A DNA stretch of 64,000 nucleotides, from the NCBI GenBank assembly GCA_900319105.1, contig ONND01000004.1, positions 1 through 64,000 on the forward strand. The letters run 5' to 3'. Of this stretch, positions 17,099 to 26,467 are shown in pieces. Source of the DNA: an uncultured Bacteroidales bacterium (GTDB lineage: Bacteria > Bacteroidota > Bacteroidia > Bacteroidales > Paludibacteraceae). The first letter of the stretch is position 1. The number at the start of each line of letters is the position of its first letter. The notes beneath the pieces were generated by a model. It made no database searches. It saw only the letters and a program-made list of their open reading frames with translations, and was not told where the DNA came from. Position numbers and translations under genes: made by a program.

Positions 17099-17781
17099 AA
17101 AATATTGCAATCATATTAGCCGGAGGAACCGGAAGCAGAGTGGGCGGAGAGACGCCGAAGCAGTTCTTGCCGTTACCCGACGGACGAACGATACTTGAGC
17201 ACTCGGTCGATGCCTTTGAACAGGCGGTTCCGATCCATGAGATCGTCATTGTGATGCACCCCGACTGGATACCGGAGGCGGAAGCTATCGTGGCACGCAA
17301 CTCGTGGCGCAAAGTGAAGCAGATCATCTCCGGAGGCAGCGAACGATGGGAGAGCTCTTGGAACGCCATCTCATTATTCCTCAAGGACGACAAGAAAGAT
17401 CCGGACACGTTCTACTGGTTCCACGATGCGGCACGGCCTTTCGTCTCGCAGGATATCCTGCGTCGCGTAGCAGAGGCACTCAAGACGCACCTGGCGGTAA
17501 CGGTGGCGGTCCCGATTACGGATACCTTGTACCACGTACATAATGCGAAAGTGGAGCATATCCCGAATCGCAAGGAGTACATGCGCGCCCAAACGCCGCA
17601 GGCTTTCCATTATTTGGTTATCGGACCTGCATACATGCGCGCAATAGAAAAAGGAAAGATCGAGGCGACGGACGATGTGGGCATTTTGATGAAGTATAAC
17701 CCCGAAGTGGAAGTGTTCATCGTCGAAGGCGACGAGACCAACAAGAAAATAACGTACAAGGAAGACCTGGCAAACCGATGA
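17095..17781 (+). CDS. IspD/TarI-family cytidylyltransferase
   Basis: 228 aa. The CTP-binding loop is LAGGTGSRVGGETPKQF (residues 8-24). FHDAARPFVS and AQTPQAFHY follow, and TNKKITYKEDL closes it. These features are shared by IspD (CDP-methylerythritol, MEP isoprenoid pathway) and TarI (CDP-ribitol for phosphoribitol polymers). The segment before AQTPQ reads EHIPNRKEYMR, which by memory resembles TarI (IPNR) more than typical IspD. With a CDP-polyol phosphotransferase downstream, a CDP-ribitol role is possible, but no TarJ-like reductase is present. It overlaps both neighbours by four bases. Confidence 0.8.
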   Translation: MKNIAIILAGGTGSRVGGETPKQFLPLPDGRTILEHSVDAFEQAVPIHEIVIVMHPDWIPEAEAIVARNSWRKVKQIISGGSERWESSWNAISLFLKDDKKDPDTFYWFHDAARPFVSQDILRRVAEALKTHLAVTVAVPITDTLYHVHNAKVEHIPNRKEYMRAQTPQAFHYLVIGPAYMRAIEKGKIEATDDVGILMKYNPEVEVFIVEGDETNKKITYKEDLANR

Positions 17782-18947
17782 GCGAGAAGATGAAAATAGT
17801 GATTTTAGGTACGTCGTGGCCTTACCGCGGCGGACTTGCGACGTTCAACGAACGGCTCGCACGCCAGTTTGTGGCGGAAGGACATGAGGTGGAAATATGG
17901 ACGTTCACTCTTCAATATCCCTCTTTCCTGTTCCCCGGCAAGACGCAATATACCGCCGAACCGGCTCCCGACGATCTGGTCATCCGGCGTGAACTCAATT
18001 CCTGCAACCCGTTCAACTGGTTGCGTGTGGGAAAGGCGATCCGTAAAGCGGCTCCCGACTTGCTCATTTGCTGTTACTGGATGTCTTTCTTTGCTCCTTC
18101 CTACGGACTCATCTCCCGCATGGCGCGCAAGAACGGAAAGACGAAATGTATTGCGCTTGTCCATAACATGATCCCGCATGAACCCACAATCCTCGACAAA
18201 CTCTTCGCGCCCTATTTCGTCAAATCCCAGGACGGCTTTGTTGCCCTCTCCGATAGTGTCGTAAAGGATATAGATAATATAGAGCGAAAAATCTCAAATC
18301 TCAAATGTCCAATCTCAAATAAACCAAAGGTATCTTCTCCTCATCCCATCTACGATCATTACGGCGAGCGGATGACGAAAGAGGAGGCGTGCCAAGCTCT
18401 GAACATCGATCCGGGAAAATCCTATATGCTTTTCTTCGGTCTCGTACGCGCGTACAAAGGACTGGATCTGCTGCTCGATGCGTTTGCGTTCATTAAAGAC
18501 CAACTGCCTGATTTGCAGTTGATTATTGCCGGGGAGTTCTATGAACACGAAGACAAATACCGCACGCAGATAGCGGCAAACGGTTTGACCGAACGGGTGA
18601 TCCTTCGTAATGAGTTTATCCCCGACGGCGACCTGCGCAAGTATTTCGGAGCGGCGGATCTGATTGTGCAGCCCTATAAGACCGCTACGCAAAGCGGCGT
18701 GACCCAAGTGGCTTTCCATTTCGAGAAACCGATGCTCGTCACCAACGTCGGCGGACTGGGGGAGATCGTCCATGACCATCAGATGGGCTATGCCTGCGAA
18801 CCGAACGCACAAGCGATAGCAACCGATATATTGGATTATTATACCCAGCATCGCCAAGCGGCTTATACCGCCTATCTACAGAAAGAGAAAACCAAATACG
18901 CATGGTCTAAGATGACCTGCGCATTTACCAAAATAATGAAACAATGA
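17778..18947 (+). CDS. Glycosyltransferase, family 4 type (GT-B)
   Basis: 389 aa. N-terminal Rossmann-like half with GTSWPYRGGLATFNERLA. C-terminal nucleotide-sugar half with MLFFGLVRAYKGLDLLLDAF, LQLIIAGEFYE and the donor-binding EKPMLVTNVGGLGEIV. Acts on the cytoplasmic face in polysaccharide or LPS assembly. Donor and acceptor unknown. A 7-base repeat array at 18290-18317 (AATCTCA units) encodes KISNLKCPISNK in the linker between the two halves and looks like an in-frame insertion. Overlaps both neighbours by four bases. Confidence 0.88.
   Translation: MSEKMKIVILGTSWPYRGGLATFNERLARQFVAEGHEVEIWTFTLQYPSFLFPGKTQYTAEPAPDDLVIRRELNSCNPFNWLRVGKAIRKAAPDLLICCYWMSFFAPSYGLISRMARKNGKTKCIALVHNMIPHEPTILDKLFAPYFVKSQDGFVALSDSVVKDIDNIERKISNLKCPISNKPKVSSPHPIYDHYGERMTKEEACQALNIDPGKSYMLFFGLVRAYKGLDLLLDAFAFIKDQLPDLQLIIAGEFYEHEDKYRTQIAANGLTERVILRNEFIPDGDLRKYFGAADLIVQPYKTATQSGVTQVAFHFEKPMLVTNVGGLGEIVHDHQMGYACEPNAQAIATDILDYYTQHRQAAYTAYLQKEKTKYAWSKMTCAFTKIMKQ
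18290..18317. repeat. Heptamer array in the GT4 gene
   Basis: AATCTCA, AATCTCA, AATGTCC, AATCTCA. Encodes ISNLKCPISN in the linker between the two GT-B halves. Confidence 0.75.
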
Positions 18948-19918
18948 TTGAAAAATCTGTCATTACTAAAGCAAAAGAATGCCTCAAACAAGAGGCAAAT
19001 GCTATCACGGCCCTGATTCCTCGGCTTGGAGAAGATTTTATCCGTGCGGTAGAACTGATTCAGGGATGTCAAGGCAAGGTTGTTGTAACCGGAGTCGGCA
19101 AGTCCGGACATATAGGCTCGAAGATAGCCGCTACACTGGCTTCAACCGGTACGCCGGCTTTCTTCCTCAACCCGCTTGATGCTTACCATGGCGACTTAGG
19201 TATGCTGGCCACGGGAGACGTACTGTTGGCGATCTCCTATTCCGGTGCCACGGAAGAGTTGTTGCGCTTCCTGCCGCTGATTCAGGACAAGCATATCCCG
19301 ATCATCGGCATGTCCGGCAATCCCTCTTCGTTACTCGCCAAGTACTCCGATGTGCACCTGAATATCTCCGTGGAGCGCGAAGCGGATCCGCTCAACCTGG
19401 TTCCGACCTCCTCCACGACGGTAACGCTCGCGCTCGGCGATGCACTCGCTTGCGCACTCATTGAGGCGGCACATTTCCAGCCGACGGACTTCGCTATGCT
19501 GCATCCCGGCGGTGACCTCGGACGCAAACTGTTAGCGAAAGTGGAAGACGTCATGTTCACGGACAACCTGCCCTTTATTTCGCCTGACGCTTCGATGAAC
19601 GAAGCGATAGAGATTGTGACGAAAGGTAAGTTAGGCGTCGGCATCGTGGTAGATCGCAATAAGCTTCTTGGTATCGTGACGGACGGAGATATACGTCGTG
19701 CGATGTTGCGCCTCGGGCAGGATTTCTTCAGTACACCGGTGACTGATATCATGGCACGCGAACCAAAGACCATCAATCAGAACGCGAAGATTGTAGATGC
19801 CGGTGAGGCGATGAACCACTATTCGATCCACTCCCTTATCGTGCTCGATAACAACAACCATGTTGTCGGCGTCATCGACTCCTTCTCCTGCCTCCCCGGC
19901 ACAAGGTTTTATCATTAA
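18944..19918 (+). CDS. kdsD: Arabinose-5-phosphate isomerase (KdsD/KpsF/GutQ type)
   Basis: 324 aa. SIS domain with VTGVGKSGHIGSKIAAT (about 48-64), TGTPAFFLNPLDAYHGDLGM and SYSGATEELL. Two CBS domains follow from about residue 210 (VEDVMFTDNLPFI; GIVTDGDIRRAML; VTDIMAREPKTI). It interconverts ribulose 5-phosphate and arabinose 5-phosphate, the entry to KDO. The last residues (SFSCLPGTRFYH after VVGVID) do not look like the usual end of the second CBS domain, where a DLLRAG-like helix is expected. The change falls exactly where base composition shifts to the AT-rich genes downstream. Confidence 0.92.
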   Translation: MIEKSVITKAKECLKQEANAITALIPRLGEDFIRAVELIQGCQGKVVVTGVGKSGHIGSKIAATLASTGTPAFFLNPLDAYHGDLGMLATGDVLLAISYSGATEELLRFLPLIQDKHIPIIGMSGNPSSLLAKYSDVHLNISVEREADPLNLVPTSSTTVTLALGDALACALIEAAHFQPTDFAMLHPGGDLGRKLLAKVEDVMFTDNLPFISPDASMNEAIEIVTKGKLGVGIVVDRNKLLGIVTDGDIRRAMLRLGQDFFSTPVTDIMAREPKTINQNAKIVDAGEAMNHYSIHSLIVLDNNNHVVGVIDSFSCLPGTRFYH

Positions 19919-19929
19919 AACAAAAAATT

Positions 19930-21717
19930 ATGCAAGCAATTATTTTAGCGGCGGGAATGGGAAAGCGCCTTGGAGAGTTGACGCAAGGAAATACGAAATG
20001 TATGATTCGTGTTGGCAGCGAGACGCTGATAGAGCGCGTGCTACGGCAATTAGACGCGCTTCATTTGAGTCGTATAATTATCGTTATCGGTTACAAAGGC
20101 GCAGAGTTGCAAGAGTACTTGGCTAATGTATCCGTTCAGACACCTCTGGTGTTTGTTGAAAATCCCATCTACGACAAGACGAATAATATCTATTCCTTGT
20201 ATTTGGCAAAGGATTATATGCGTGAGCAAGATACCTTGCTGTTAGAGTCGGATATAATCATAGAAGATGCCGTATTGAGCAAGTTGGTGCATCATCCTTA
20301 TCCCGATTTGGCTTTGGTAGATAAATATGAGAGTTGGATGGACGGAACGGTAGTGACGATAGATGATGAAAACCGCATTCAGCGTTTTATCCCGAACAGC
20401 CAATTCCGCTATGAAGAGATACCAGAATATTACAAGACAGTGAATATCTATAAGTTCTCGCAGGCTTTTTCGGAGCATATGTATGTGCCGTTCTTGGAGG
20501 CGTATAGTTCGGCTTTGGGCAATAACGAATATTACGAGCAGGTGTTGCGTGTAATTACGATGTTGGATAACTCGCCGCTCCGTGCGCTGCCTTTGGAAGG
20601 TGAGCAATGGTACGAGATAGATGATATTCAGGATTTGGATATTGCAGAGTCTATCTTTACGGATAAGCAGTATGATTTGCTTTGTTCGCGTTATGGTGGT
20701 TACTGGCGGTATCCTCATATGTTGGATTTTTGCTATCTAGTGAATCCCTATTTCCCGAACCAACGTTTGAGAGATGAGTTAGCTGCCAGTTTCGACCGTT
20801 TGCTGACAGAATATCCGTCGGGTCAGAAAGTGAATAATCTGTTGGTAGCCAAAGATTTTGGCGTTAAGCAGGAATATATTTTAGTAGGTAATGGAGCCGC
20901 TGAATTGATCAAGGCATTAACGACACAGATGTTAGGCAAAGTCGGAATCGTTCGTCCGACTTTTGAGGAATACCCGAATCGGTTGATGGAGGAACAGGTA
21001 GTAGCGTACGTACCACAACGACCGGATTTTCGCTATACAGCGGATGATTTAATGGCGTATTTTGAAGACAAGCAGATATGGTCATTAGTGCTGATTAATC
21101 CTGATAATCCGACCGGCAATTATATTCCTTATGATGATTGTTTGCGTTTGGCGCAATGGTGTCAAGAGCGCGAGATAGTGTTGGTGATTGATGAGAGTTT
21201 CATTGATTTCTCGAGCGAGCATCCTACTTTCCTGAAGAACGATATATTGGCTCAAAACGACCATTTGGTAGTTGTGAAGAGTATATCCAAATCGTATGGT
21301 GTACCGGGGCTGCGTTTGGGTGTATTGGCAACTTCCAATCAAGGTCTGATGCTGAACTTACGTCGAGAGATGAGTATATGGAACATCAATTCTTTCGGAG
21401 AGTTTTTCTTGCAGATTATAGGCAAGTACGAGAAGGTATATGCTCAGGCTATGGATGCTTTCCGTGAGGAGCGTAGCCATTTTGTGAAGGCATTGGAAAG
21501 TGTATCTTATTTACGTGTTTTGCCCAGCGAGGCAAACTATGTTTTATGCGAAGTGAAGGAGCGTTATAGTCCTCGCGAATTGGCAGTCCGTTTACTGCGA
21601 GAGTACGGCATTTTGATCAAAGATTGCTCGCAGAAATGCAAAGGTAATTATATCCGTTTGGCTGTGCGTGATACGAAAGATAATAACCGATTGATAGAGG
21701 CTCTCAAGCAATTATGA
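19930..21717 (+). CDS. Nucleotidyltransferase fused to PLP-dependent aminotransferase/decarboxylase-fold enzyme
   Basis: 595 aa. Residues 1-240 form a nucleotidyltransferase with LAAGMGKRLGEL (6-17), NTKCM and VENPIYDKTNNIYSL (77-90), LLLESDII and a late EIDD, like LicC-type phosphocholine cytidylyltransferases. Residues 250-595 are a fold-type I PLP enzyme of the HisC/CobD group with NGAAELI (321-327), NPDNPTGN (390-397), DESF (421-424) and the PLP lysine in SISKSYG (Lys454). CobD-like members decarboxylate phosphothreonine or phosphoserine, so one polypeptide could make a phospho-amino-alcohol and activate it with CTP. That is inference. Histidinol-phosphate-like transamination is the alternative. 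AT-rich compared with kdsD upstream. Overlaps the next gene by four bases. Confidence 0.85.
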   Translation: MQAIILAAGMGKRLGELTQGNTKCMIRVGSETLIERVLRQLDALHLSRIIIVIGYKGAELQEYLANVSVQTPLVFVENPIYDKTNNIYSLYLAKDYMREQDTLLLESDIIIEDAVLSKLVHHPYPDLALVDKYESWMDGTVVTIDDENRIQRFIPNSQFRYEEIPEYYKTVNIYKFSQAFSEHMYVPFLEAYSSALGNNEYYEQVLRVITMLDNSPLRALPLEGEQWYEIDDIQDLDIAESIFTDKQYDLLCSRYGGYWRYPHMLDFCYLVNPYFPNQRLRDELAASFDRLLTEYPSGQKVNNLLVAKDFGVKQEYILVGNGAAELIKALTTQMLGKVGIVRPTFEEYPNRLMEEQVVAYVPQRPDFRYTADDLMAYFEDKQIWSLVLINPDNPTGNYIPYDDCLRLAQWCQEREIVLVIDESFIDFSSEHPTFLKNDILAQNDHLVVVKSISKSYGVPGLRLGVLATSNQGLMLNLRREMSIWNINSFGEFFLQIIGKYEKVYAQAMDAFREERSHFVKALESVSYLRVLPSEANYVLCEVKERYSPRELAVRLLREYGILIKDCSQKCKGNYIRLAVRDTKDNNRLIEALKQL

Positions 21718-22706
21718 AAACAGTTTGTATCTGTGGCGGAGGTGCATTAGGTTTGGTAGTCGCGAGTGTGTTGTCTCATACGCGCGAAGTAGCAGTACGT
21801 GTGCTAACGGCTCATCCGCAGCAATGGAGCAAATCAATCGAAGCTATTGATACTGCAGGAAAAATCTATCAAGGGGAATTAGAGAGAGTGTCTGATAGAG
21901 CAGTAGATGTTATTCCTCAGAGCGACATCGTTTTGCTTTGTCTGCCGGGATTTTTGATAGAGAAGAGTTTGAGGCAGATAGCGCCATTTGTTACGAATCA
22001 GGCGATAGGCAGTATCGTGAGCAGTACTGGATTTTTCTTTCAGGCTCATCGGATATTCGCCAGTTCGGTTTCGTTGTTTGGCTTTCAACGCGTACCTTAT
22101 ATAGCACGCGTACGCGAATACGGTCATAGTGCTGATTTGTTAGGATACAAACAGCAATTATATATGGCGACGGAGAATTTGCCAAGGGATTATGAGGCAA
22201 TGTGGGCGGAGTGGTTACAAACACCTATTGCTCATCTGTCGAATTATTTGGAGGCATCGCTAAGTAATAGTAATCCGTTACTTCATCCGGCTCGTTTGTA
22301 TGGAATGTGGCATGATTGGAAAGGAGAAACGTGTAATGACCAAACGCTTTTTTATGCCCAATGGGACGAATTGAGTTCGGAGGTTTATATTGCAATGGAT
22401 GAAGAGTTTCAGAAGTTATGCTGCAAGGTGGGTGTGAAAATACCAAGTGTGTTGGATTATTATGAAAGTACTGATGCGGTCTCTTTGACGCGTAAGTTAC
22501 GCTCTATTGTAGCTTTTCAAACGATCAAAGCGCCGATGAAACAGACCGAGAAAGGCTTTGTGCCGGATTTTGAGAGTCGGTACTTTACGGAAGATTTTCC
22601 ATATGGATTGCAGATCGTAAAAGATTTGGCGCAAACACATCAAATAGAGACACCTGTAATAGATAGAGTGTTGTTGTGGGGGAATAAATTGATTAAAAGA
22701 TGTTAG
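21714..22706 (+). CDS. Opine/octopine dehydrogenase-like NAD(P)-dependent enzyme
   Basis: 330 aa. N-terminal Rossmann loop ICGGGALGLVVASVLS (residues 5-20), then VIPQSDIVLLCLPGF. A mid-protein NPLLHPARLYG (about 188-198) matches the Asn and catalytic His segment of octopine/nopaline dehydrogenases. The C-terminal helical domain begins near 225. Family members reductively condense an amino acid with an alpha-keto acid. The gene overlaps the fusion gene by four bases and the phosphotransferase gene by seven, so the three proteins probably serve one pathway. Opine-type groups such as N-carboxyethyl-lysine occur in some O-antigens, which makes a surface-glycan role plausible. No substrate is inferred from sequence. 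Confidence 0.7.
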   Translation: MKTVCICGGGALGLVVASVLSHTREVAVRVLTAHPQQWSKSIEAIDTAGKIYQGELERVSDRAVDVIPQSDIVLLCLPGFLIEKSLRQIAPFVTNQAIGSIVSSTGFFFQAHRIFASSVSLFGFQRVPYIARVREYGHSADLLGYKQQLYMATENLPRDYEAMWAEWLQTPIAHLSNYLEASLSNSNPLLHPARLYGMWHDWKGETCNDQTLFYAQWDELSSEVYIAMDEEFQKLCCKVGVKIPSVLDYYESTDAVSLTRKLRSIVAFQTIKAPMKQTEKGFVPDFESRYFTEDFPYGLQIVKDLAQTHQIETPVIDRVLLWGNKLIKRC

Positions 22707-24034
22707 ATAAGATACAAGAAAAAGTAAAACAATTTGTCGGTATAAACTTTGTGGATAGTTTGTACAAGGCAGTAACGTTCCGTGACTTTTTTATTGCAGC
22801 CTTTCCTTCTTGCTTGTTACGGAAAGTCCGCAAAGTGAGGCAGATACAGGAGCGAAAGATAAAAGAATTACAGCAACAAGACAAATGCCGCGTATTGTTC
22901 TTTTTGCAGACTCCATCTGTGTGGAAATATGATAGTCTATATAGGAAACTGGAAAGTTCTGAGTATTTTGAACCGCTCATTGTGGTGTCTCCCTATAATG
23001 TGCATCTTAATTATGATATGCAAGAGTGTTTCCGTGTGATGCATCAAACTGAAGACTTTGCCAGAGAGAGAGGGTACCAATATATCAGCGCATACAATTG
23101 GGAAAAACGCCAATGGAGAGATATAAAGAAAATGTGTAGTCCGGATGTGGTGTTTTTTACCAAACCGTATAAAGATACATTGCCGGCATACCACATTTAT
23201 CACTACACAGACGTGTTAACATTATATGTGCCGTACGGAATTAATTGTATGCATCTGTATCACAATAATTACGAGCTTCCTTTTCAATCATTGCTATGGA
23301 AGTTTCTGGTAGAGACTGAGTTTCAGAAGCATTATGCAGAGATTTATGAGAAGAGCCATGGGGATAATGTGGAGATAGTGGGTGCTCTGGCGGAAGAGAA
23401 ACTGATGCAAGAGGAGTACGAGGCGAAAGATGTGTGGAAGCCGCAAGAAAAGAAAAAGAAACGTGTTATCTGGGCTCCGCATCACACGGTGGATTATTTG
23501 TTTAACTTCTCTAACTTCCTCAATTATTGCGAGGATATGCTGCGGCTGGCAGAGGAGTACAAAGACGAGGTGCAATTTGCGTTTAAACCTCACCCCGTGC
23601 TGAAGTTCAAACTGATCAACTTGTGGGGATTAGAGAAAACGGAGGCGTATTATCACCAGTGGGAAGAAATGGAAAACGGACAGATAGAGCAAGGCGATTA
23701 TATTGATTTGTTCAAGACCTCGGATGCGATGATACATGATTGTGCTTCGTTTACGGTGGAGTATTTGTATGCGCAGAAACCGGTGCTTTTCCAGATTCGG
23801 GACGAGAAAGTGAAAGAGGAGTTCAATACATTCGGGCAGATGTGTCTGGATAAACACTATCTGGCTTATTATATAGAAGAGACGGAGAAGTTTATTCGCG
23901 AGGTAGTGATCGAAGGGAAGGACCCGAAGAAAGCCGAACGGGAACAGTTCTACAAACAATACCTCTATCCGAAAGACGGAGTGATGCCTTCGGATAAGAT
24001 ATTTGAGATTTTAAAAACAGCAATAGGAAAATAA
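22700..24034 (+). CDS. CDP-glycerol glycerophosphotransferase-family (TagF/TagB-like) protein
   Basis: 444 aa. After a basic, helical N-terminus (1-65) comes a GT-B-type region with FFLQTPSVWKYDSLY, then VIWAPHHTV (about 255), FAFKPHP (about 294) and SDAMIHDCASFTVEYLYAQ (about 346-364). These His and Asp motifs define the CDP-glycerol phosphotransferase family that moves a polyol phosphate from a CDP carrier to a glycan or polymer. No membrane span; likely peripheral on the inner membrane. A neighbouring cytidylyltransferase fusion could supply an unusual CDP donor. Low G+C, with a ten-base gap before yfhO. Confidence 0.82.
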   Translation: MLDKIQEKVKQFVGINFVDSLYKAVTFRDFFIAAFPSCLLRKVRKVRQIQERKIKELQQQDKCRVLFFLQTPSVWKYDSLYRKLESSEYFEPLIVVSPYNVHLNYDMQECFRVMHQTEDFARERGYQYISAYNWEKRQWRDIKKMCSPDVVFFTKPYKDTLPAYHIYHYTDVLTLYVPYGINCMHLYHNNYELPFQSLLWKFLVETEFQKHYAEIYEKSHGDNVEIVGALAEEKLMQEEYEAKDVWKPQEKKKKRVIWAPHHTVDYLFNFSNFLNYCEDMLRLAEEYKDEVQFAFKPHPVLKFKLINLWGLEKTEAYYHQWEEMENGQIEQGDYIDLFKTSDAMIHDCASFTVEYLYAQKPVLFQIRDEKVKEEFNTFGQMCLDKHYLAYYIEETEKFIREVVIEGKDPKKAEREQFYKQYLYPKDGVMPSDKIFEILKTAIGK

Positions 24035-24043
24035 TATCTAAAT

Positions 24044-26467
24044 ATGAATAAAATCAATTGGAAAGCCATTTGGCAACAGAGTTGGCCGCATTTGGTGGCG
24101 GTGAGTATTTTTGTTGTGCTGGTGATGGTGTATTTTGCCCCTCAGGTGTTTGAGGGTAAGCAGTTACCTCAGGGCGATATGATCAGTTCGTACGGTATGG
24201 GTCATGACGCAAAGGTGTACCACGACCAAACCGGTGAATGGAGTCATTGGTCGAACGCGATGTTCGGCGGCATGCCGTATAATGCTACGTCCGGTGTCGA
24301 TTCGAAGAGTGTTTTTCGTCCTGTTGCCCAATGGGTGAAATGCGGTTTTAACGGTTTGACCAGCGGTGTGCTATGGCTGTTGTTGATCGGATTTTATATT
24401 TTTATGTTGGCTGTGGGGTGTAGCCCATGGTTGAGCATCGTAGGAGCTATTGCTTTTGCGTTTGGATCCTATAACCTGATTATTATTGATGCCGGACATG
24501 TAACCAAGGCGTGGGTTTTAGCAACCCTTCCGGCTGTCATAGGTGGATGTTTGCTATGCTATCGCAAGAAATATATTGCAGGATTTATAGTAACGGTTTT
24601 GGCAACAGGTCTTAACGTGTATTGGAATCATCAACAAATTTCGTATTATACACTGCTGATGCTGATTCCATTAGCGATAAGTTACTTTGTTTACTCGTTA
24701 CGTGAGAAAGAGCAGAAACATTTCTGGGTAGCATCATGTATATTACTGATAGCAGCCGTTATGGCAGTGGTGCCTGCTGCTGATAAGTTAGTGACGACAT
24801 GGGATTATTCGAAGGAGACGATGCGTGGAGGTGCGGTATTGCACGGAGCAGCTGACAGTGAGGCGGGTAAGTCAGGATTGAACAGGGACTATGCGTTCAT
24901 GTGGAGTTATGGCAAGGCAGAGACGATGACGCTGCTGATTCCGAATTTCTATGGAGGCAGCAGCCATTACGCATTGGGCGAAGACAGCGAGACCTACAAG
25001 ACCATTAAGAAATACGCCGGCACATCGCAGGCAAAGCAGTTTGTGAAGGCCGTTCCGACCTATTGGGGCGACCAGCCGTTCACTTCGGGACCTGTTTATG
25101 CGGGTGCGATCATCTGTTTCCTCTTTATCCTTGGTTTGATGGTGGTGCCGCAGAAAGAGCGTTGGTGGCTGTTGGCAGCTGCGGTAATCGGTATTTTGTT
25201 GTCATGGGGACGTAATCTTCCGGGGCTTAATAACTGGTTGTTTGACCATCTGCCTTTATACAATAAGTTCCGTACGCCGAGTATGGCACTTGTGATGACG
25301 ACTACCGCAATGGCGATGATGGGTATGTTGGCGCTCAAAGAAGTACTGGAGCGCAAAGTGACGCTCAAGCAAGTGGGTATAGCCGGAGGCGTCACAGTGG
25401 GAGTATGCTTGCTGTTCATACTTTTCCCCAGTTTGGCAGGCACGTTCTCTGCCCAGGTAGATGCCCAAATGCCCGAATGGCTCACATCCGCTATTATCGC
25501 AGACCGTCAGCATATGCTAACTTCTGATGCATGGAGATCTATAGTATTTGTCTTATTAGCAGCAGTGGGAATAGTTGTTTACCTACGGGCAGAAAAGATG
25601 AAAGGCATAGTGATTGTGGTGATTCTCGGTGCGCTTATTATAGGAGATCTATGGGCTGTGGATAAGCATTATCTGAACGATAGCCATTTTGTGGCGAAGA
25701 AGCAGCAACTAATCACACCGACTGCTGCTGATAAACAGATATTGGCGGATAAGGATCCGGACTATCGAGTGCTGAATCTGGCGTCGAATACGTTTAATGA
25801 GTCTCGTACCAGTTATTTCCACAAGACGATAGGCGGTTACAGCCCGGCAAAGTTGCGCCGCTATCAAGATATCATTGATTATTACCTCTCCGGCAAGATA
25901 AATATGAACGTGCTGAATATGTTGAACACTCGTTATGTAATAACGCAGCAGGGTGTACAACGCAATTTTGAGGCTTTTGGCAATGCGTGGTTTGTGAAAT
26001 CCGTACAATGGGTTAATACACCGAATGAGGAGATAGAGGCTATCGGTGATGCTGATTTGCAGGAGGTTGCGTTTATCGATACTTGTTGGCAAAGCAAAGT
26101 GCAAGGTGCATTGACAATGACTCAGCCGGCGAAGATAGAACTGACGAAATATGCTAATCCGGGCAACTTGTTCTATGCGAGCGAGAGTGCAGAGGAGGGT
26201 CTGGCGGTATTCTCGGAGGTTTATTACAAGACTTGGAAAGCATTCGTAGATGGAAAAGAAGTGCCTGTCTTGCGCGCGAACTATATCTTACGCGCGATAG
26301 AGGTTCCGGCAGGCAAACATACCATAGAGTTTAGATGTCAGGATGAGCTGTTGGAGAAAACGCAGGTAGTGTCTGTTGTTGCGTCTTGTGTTATTGTATT
26401 GGTAGTATTGCTGTTGCTGGTATATTGTATCAAACGAAAGAAAGATGAATCTGCTGACAATCAATAG
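24044..26467 (+). CDS. YfhO-family multi-pass membrane protein (GT-C-like)
   Basis: 807 aa with about a dozen membrane segments from residue 17 to 525, a large extracytoplasmic domain (about 530-770, including YFHKTIGGYSPAKLRRYQDI and NMLNTRYVIT) and a last membrane helix near 780-798. This is the layout of YfhO proteins, GT-C-fold glycosyltransferases thought to use a lipid-linked sugar donor on the outer face of the membrane. The loop after the first helix contains QGDMISSYGMGHDA. In this operon it probably adds a sugar to the polysaccharide after export. Its end overlaps the next gene by 23 bases. Confidence 0.87.
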   Translation: MNKINWKAIWQQSWPHLVAVSIFVVLVMVYFAPQVFEGKQLPQGDMISSYGMGHDAKVYHDQTGEWSHWSNAMFGGMPYNATSGVDSKSVFRPVAQWVKCGFNGLTSGVLWLLLIGFYIFMLAVGCSPWLSIVGAIAFAFGSYNLIIIDAGHVTKAWVLATLPAVIGGCLLCYRKKYIAGFIVTVLATGLNVYWNHQQISYYTLLMLIPLAISYFVYSLREKEQKHFWVASCILLIAAVMAVVPAADKLVTTWDYSKETMRGGAVLHGAADSEAGKSGLNRDYAFMWSYGKAETMTLLIPNFYGGSSHYALGEDSETYKTIKKYAGTSQAKQFVKAVPTYWGDQPFTSGPVYAGAIICFLFILGLMVVPQKERWWLLAAAVIGILLSWGRNLPGLNNWLFDHLPLYNKFRTPSMALVMTTTAMAMMGMLALKEVLERKVTLKQVGIAGGVTVGVCLLFILFPSLAGTFSAQVDAQMPEWLTSAIIADRQHMLTSDAWRSIVFVLLAAVGIVVYLRAEKMKGIVIVVILGALIIGDLWAVDKHYLNDSHFVAKKQQLITPTAADKQILADKDPDYRVLNLASNTFNESRTSYFHKTIGGYSPAKLRRYQDIIDYYLSGKINMNVLNMLNTRYVITQQGVQRNFEAFGNAWFVKSVQWVNTPNEEIEAIGDADLQEVAFIDTCWQSKVQGALTMTQPAKIELTKYANPGNLFYASESAEEGLAVFSEVYYKTWKAFVDGKEVPVLRANYILRAIEVPAGKHTIEFRCQDELLEKTQVVSVVASCVIVLVVLLLLVYCIKRKKDESADNQ

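Noticed and set aside
18960-22706. Phosphonate pathway (PEP mutase) in the glycan operon
   Set aside because: No phosphoenolpyruvate mutase or phosphonopyruvate decarboxylase is present, so aminoethylphosphonate is not supported.
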